From assembly GCA_965220305.1 (NCBI GenBank), contig OZ244817.1:2976001-3040000 (forward strand): DNA of 64,000 nt, written 5' to 3'. Below the pieces are notes generated by a model that saw nothing but the letters and a program-made list of their open reading frames with translations, did not search any database and was not told where the DNA came from. Origin of the DNA: G965220305 sp965220305 (GTDB lineage: Bacteria > Chloroflexota > Dehalococcoidia > Lucifugimonadales > UBA3495). Made by a program: the position numbers and the translations under genes. Shown piece by piece: positions 61,497-64,000 of the stretch; position 1 is the first letter of the stretch, and the number at the start of each line of letters is the position of its first letter.

Positions 61497-62708
61497 TTAG
61501 ACCACCCTGCCGCGGCGCAGGTCGGCCAGCTCCTGGGGAGTCACTCCCAACTCCTGGCAGAAAACCTGTTCATTGTGCTGGCCCAGCATTGGCGCGGGAC
61601 GCTGGGGCAGGTCTGGGCTGCTGGAGAGCAGGAAGGGCAGCGAAGGATGGGGCAGCCTGCCGGCCCTGGGGTGCTCGATTTCCTGGAAGAAGCCCCGCTC
61701 CGCCAATTGGGGGGATGCCATGACCTCTGCCGCCGTGGCGAAGTAGGCCGAGGGACACCCGCTGGGGGCCACCCGGTAGTAGATGTCCTCCTTGCCCAGG
61801 GTGGCCGCCCACGCCGCCAAAATGTCGTTGACCTCGGCCCCGTTCTGGATGCGGTTGGCCCGGGTGCGGAACCTATCATCCTGGCCCAGTTCCGGCTGTT
61901 CCATGATGGCTGCCAGCGCCTGCCAATGCTGGTCTTCCCGGGGGTAGAGTATCACGTAGCCGTCGCGGCAGGAGTAGATGCCGCCGTACTCGTAGGTGCG
62001 CGAGCGGTCCACCCGTCGGTCTTGGCCCAGGAACTGGGCCAGCAACAGCCGGTTCAGGGCCAGGCCCGACTCCTGCTTGGAAATATCGACGTGCTGCCCC
62101 ACTCCCCAGACTTCCCGGGCGTAGAGGGCGGCCACCGCCGCGATGGCGGCTTGCAGCCCCGCGTCGTACTCGCCCAGGTGCCCCCCGGCGGTCACCGGCC
62201 CCCGCTGGGGGAAAGTGGCGTAGCCGATGCCCCCCGGCAGGGTGTACCCCTCGCCCGAGGCGTGGAAGGTGTTGATGTGCCGCGCCGCCCAGGGGGCCTT
62301 GGGGCCGTCCTGCCCGTAGGGAGTGATGGACACGTAGACCAGGGACGGGCTGGCTGCATGGAGGGACGAGAAGTCCAGGCCAAGCTCCCGCATGGTGCCG
62401 GGTGGGGTGTCCTCCACCAGCAGGTCGGCGCTGGCGGCCAGGCGAGCGAGTAGCTCCCGTCCTCGGGGGGACGACGGGTTCAGGGTAATGCTTTCCTTGT
62501 TGGTATTGTGGAGCAGAAAAAGCCCGCTGCGCTCCCTGTGGGGAACATCATCGGGGAAGGGGCCATAATTGCGGGCCGAGTCGCCGCCGCGTGGGGGTTC
62601 AACCTTAATCACCCTGGCCCCCAGGTCCGCCAAGAGCCTGGCGCAATAGGGGCCGGCGATGAAGTCGGCGATTTCCAATACTGTAATGCCGGAGAAGAGG
62701 CCCAGCAT
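61497..62708 (-). CDS. CaiB/BaiF family III CoA-transferase
   Basis: This 403-residue protein starts at ATG 62708 (GAGGG upstream). FSGITVLEIADFIAGPYCARLLADLGARVIKVEPP is the family N-terminus, and GVGQHVDISKQESG places Glu213 at the catalytic-acid position. It lies 13 bases after MmgE/PrpD. Confidence 0.92.
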   Translation of the reverse strand: MLGLFSGITVLEIADFIAGPYCARLLADLGARVIKVEPPRGGDSARNYGPFPDDVPHRERSGLFLLHNTNKESITLNPSSPRGRELLARLAASADLLVEDTPPGTMRELGLDFSSLHAASPSLVYVSITPYGQDGPKAPWAARHINTFHASGEGYTLPGGIGYATFPQRGPVTAGGHLGEYDAGLQAAIAAVAALYAREVWGVGQHVDISKQESGLALNRLLLAQFLGQDRRVDRSRTYEYGGIYSCRDGYVILYPREDQHWQALAAIMEQPELGQDDRFRTRANRIQNGAEVNDILAAWAATLGKEDIYYRVAPSGCPSAYFATAAEVMASPQLAERGFFQEIEHPRAGRLPHPSLPFLLSSSPDLPQRPAPMLGQHNEQVFCQELGVTPQELADLRRGRVV

Positions 62709-62721
62709 TACCAACCCTCGT

Positions 62722-64000
62722 TTACTCGCGCAACGACCGGTGGCGCACCCGCAGCAGACCGGCAACCTCGCCGATGTCGCCCACCTGGTCCAGGTGCCAG
62801 AGCAGGTCCAACAGCTTATTGCAGCGGGCCCGCGAGAGCACATCGGCGGTCAGAGAGCGGAACTTGTCCTCCAATTGGGCGTCGCTCAAGGGGTTCTCCG
62901 GCGCGCCGGTGGCGTGGACCACCGTCTCGGTGTGTTTACTGCCATCCCGCAGGGCAATGGTCACCACCGCAGCGTCCTCGGCCAGGGAAGGGTCGATGGT
63001 GGCCTTGACCCGACTACGCAGGCCGGCGACGATGGGGTCGCTTACCCGGTTGTCGGTGTACTGCTCCGGGAAGGCAGCGCCGTCCACCAGCGCCACGGCC
63101 ATGCTGTGCTGGAAGGAGAACTTGCCCTCAAGCCCCACTTCCGGTTCAGGCCGGTTGACCAACTCCAGCACCAAAGGATGCACTCGGGCTTCGATGCTTT
63201 CCACCTGGTCGGGCGATACTCCTTCCCGTTCCCGCAGCGCAATCATGGCGTCGATGAGGGGGTGGTTGACAACTCCGCAGGCGTAGGGCTTCAGGCCGTT
63301 CATGGGCAATTCCCAGTGCTCCCCCAGGTCCTCGGTGGCCTTGTCCAAGTCGTAGTCGCTGGACATTACGGCGGCAAACCCCCGCCGACCCTCCAGGATG
63401 GCGGGACTGGAGGTAAAACCGCGCTGGGCCAGCAGAGCCGCCAGGACGCCGCTCTGGGCGGCTCGCCCGGGGTGGAAGGGCTTGGTCATGGAGCCGAACA
63501 CTTCCCGCACTCCCGAGGCCTGGGTGCCGGCGACGCCCAGAGCCTGGCACATCTGGGAGGTGTCCAACCCCAGCAGGCGTCCGGCGGCGGCCACTGAGCC
63601 GAATACGCCGCAGGTGCCGGTTATATGCCATCCTTCGTTGTAGTGGGCCGGATGGACGGCCAGGCCGATGCGGCAGCATATTTCGATGCCCAAAACCGAG
63701 GCTACCAGGGTATCTCGACCGCTGGCGTTGATGCGCTCGGCTACGGCCAGGGAGGCGGGCAGCGTCGGCGACGACGGGTGAATAACCGTGGGGAAGTGGG
63801 TGTCGTCGTAGTCTTCCAGGTGGCCCAGGTAGCCGTTGGCCAGGGCCGCATTCTGTAGGCTGGTGCGGCTGCCCACGCCGATTACCGAGGCGTGGCGTCC
63901 GCTGCCCTCCTGTCGGAATACGTCCAACAGTATGTCCAACGAGACGTCCCGGGAAGAATATAGGGCAACGGCCAAGAAATTGATGAAGCACCGTTTCCCT
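62722..64000 (-). CDS. MmgE/PrpD family protein (partial at right edge)
   Basis: At least 425 residues are visible; the frame stays open to the end of the window, so the N-terminus is missing. It belongs to the 2-methylcitrate dehydratase/itaconate-related family: GLGH-like helix HLEDYDDTHFPTVIHPSSPTLPASLA, HITGTCGVFGSVAAAGRLLGLD, and KPFHPGRAAQSGVLAALLA. With the two downstream CoA-transferases and the SDR, the gene suggests breakdown of a branched dicarboxylic or tricarboxylic acid. Confidence 0.92.
   Translation of the reverse strand, partial: GKRCFINFLAVALYSSRDVSLDILLDVFRQEGSGRHASVIGVGSRTSLQNAALANGYLGHLEDYDDTHFPTVIHPSSPTLPASLAVAERINASGRDTLVASVLGIEICCRIGLAVHPAHYNEGWHITGTCGVFGSVAAAGRLLGLDTSQMCQALGVAGTQASGVREVFGSMTKPFHPGRAAQSGVLAALLAQRGFTSSPAILEGRRGFAAVMSSDYDLDKATEDLGEHWELPMNGLKPYACGVVNHPLIDAMIALREREGVSPDQVESIEARVHPLVLELVNRPEPEVGLEGKFSFQHSMAVALVDGAAFPEQYTDNRVSDPIVAGLRSRVKATIDPSLAEDAAVVTIALRDGSKHTETVVHATGAPENPLSDAQLEDKFRSLTADVLSRARCNKLLDLLWHLDQVGDIGEVAGLLRVRHRSLRE

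Noticed and set aside
1..64000. CRISPR arrays, rRNA and tRNA genes
   Set aside because: I looked for regularly spaced repeats and for tRNA arm motifs and found none that hold up; a tRNAscan or Infernal run would be decisive.

Overview
The window reads as a high-GC bacterial chromosome segment, most likely from an uncultured Chloroflexota of the Dehalococcoidia/SAR202 type. This is an inference from gene content: five family III (CaiB/BaiF) CoA-transferases, two LLM-class (F420/flavin) oxidoreductases with a cofE gene for coenzyme F420, a ubiD-ubiA-ubiX-ubiE menaquinone-type cluster, and dispersed REP and MITE-like repeats. No rRNA, tRNA or CRISPR array was found.

Layout. 1-9540 holds a peptide-transport lipoprotein (cut by the left edge), a CoA-transferase, an asparaginase, ftsH, a branched-chain-amino-acid-type binding lipoprotein and an HpcH/HpaI aldolase. 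10450-17323 is a co-directional block: zinc-ribbon protein, ubiD, ubiA, ubiX, a small retropepsin-like protease, ubiE, prfA and prmC. 17491-27343 is mixed: a Uma2 nuclease, a thioredoxin/NHL protein whose active site contains an in-frame TGA, an AT-richer BglII/BstYI-type restriction-modification system, tandem dienelactone hydrolases, an aminomutase-like PLP enzyme and an MFS transporter. 27829-37046 carries dinB, mazEF, cofE, hicBA, a PduO-type adenosyltransferase, hisH-hisA, GNAT and Nudix genes and a CocE/NonD hydrolase. 37326-47534 has a Tag-like glycosylase, hydrolases, an Fe-dependent alcohol dehydrogenase, an SDR, a pseudogene split by an IS701-type element, an RHH-ParE toxin-antitoxin pair and an LLM oxidoreductase. 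47535-57100 contains a 16-repeat ankyrin lipoprotein, two CoA-transferases, a NucS-like nuclease, small membrane proteins and a SirB1-type protein. 57101-64000 ends with VOC and LLM genes, hicBA, and an SDR / CoA-transferase / CoA-transferase / MmgE-PrpD cluster cut by the right edge.

How the genes fit together. CoA-transferases, SDRs, the aldolase, dienelactone hydrolases, MmgE/PrpD and LLM oxidoreductases suggest breakdown of diverse organic acids and recalcitrant compounds, with uptake by lipoprotein-dependent ABC systems. UbiD, UbiA, UbiX and UbiE would supply menaquinone for respiration. Accessory DNA is marked by four toxin-antitoxin pairs, the restriction-modification system, the IS, repeats and several broken genes.

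The most notable observations are: (1) a candidate selenoprotein, where the TGA replaces the first cysteine of a thioredoxin CxxC motif and is followed by a bacterial SECIS-like hairpin; (2) a restriction endonuclease gene frameshifted in a C4 run beside an intact methyltransferase; (3) an IS701-type insertion with CTAA target duplication whose removal restores a 277-codon frame, in a gene that also has a stop at codon 3; and (4) two loci where accessory genes lie between a host gene and a diverged second copy of that gene's 3' end.
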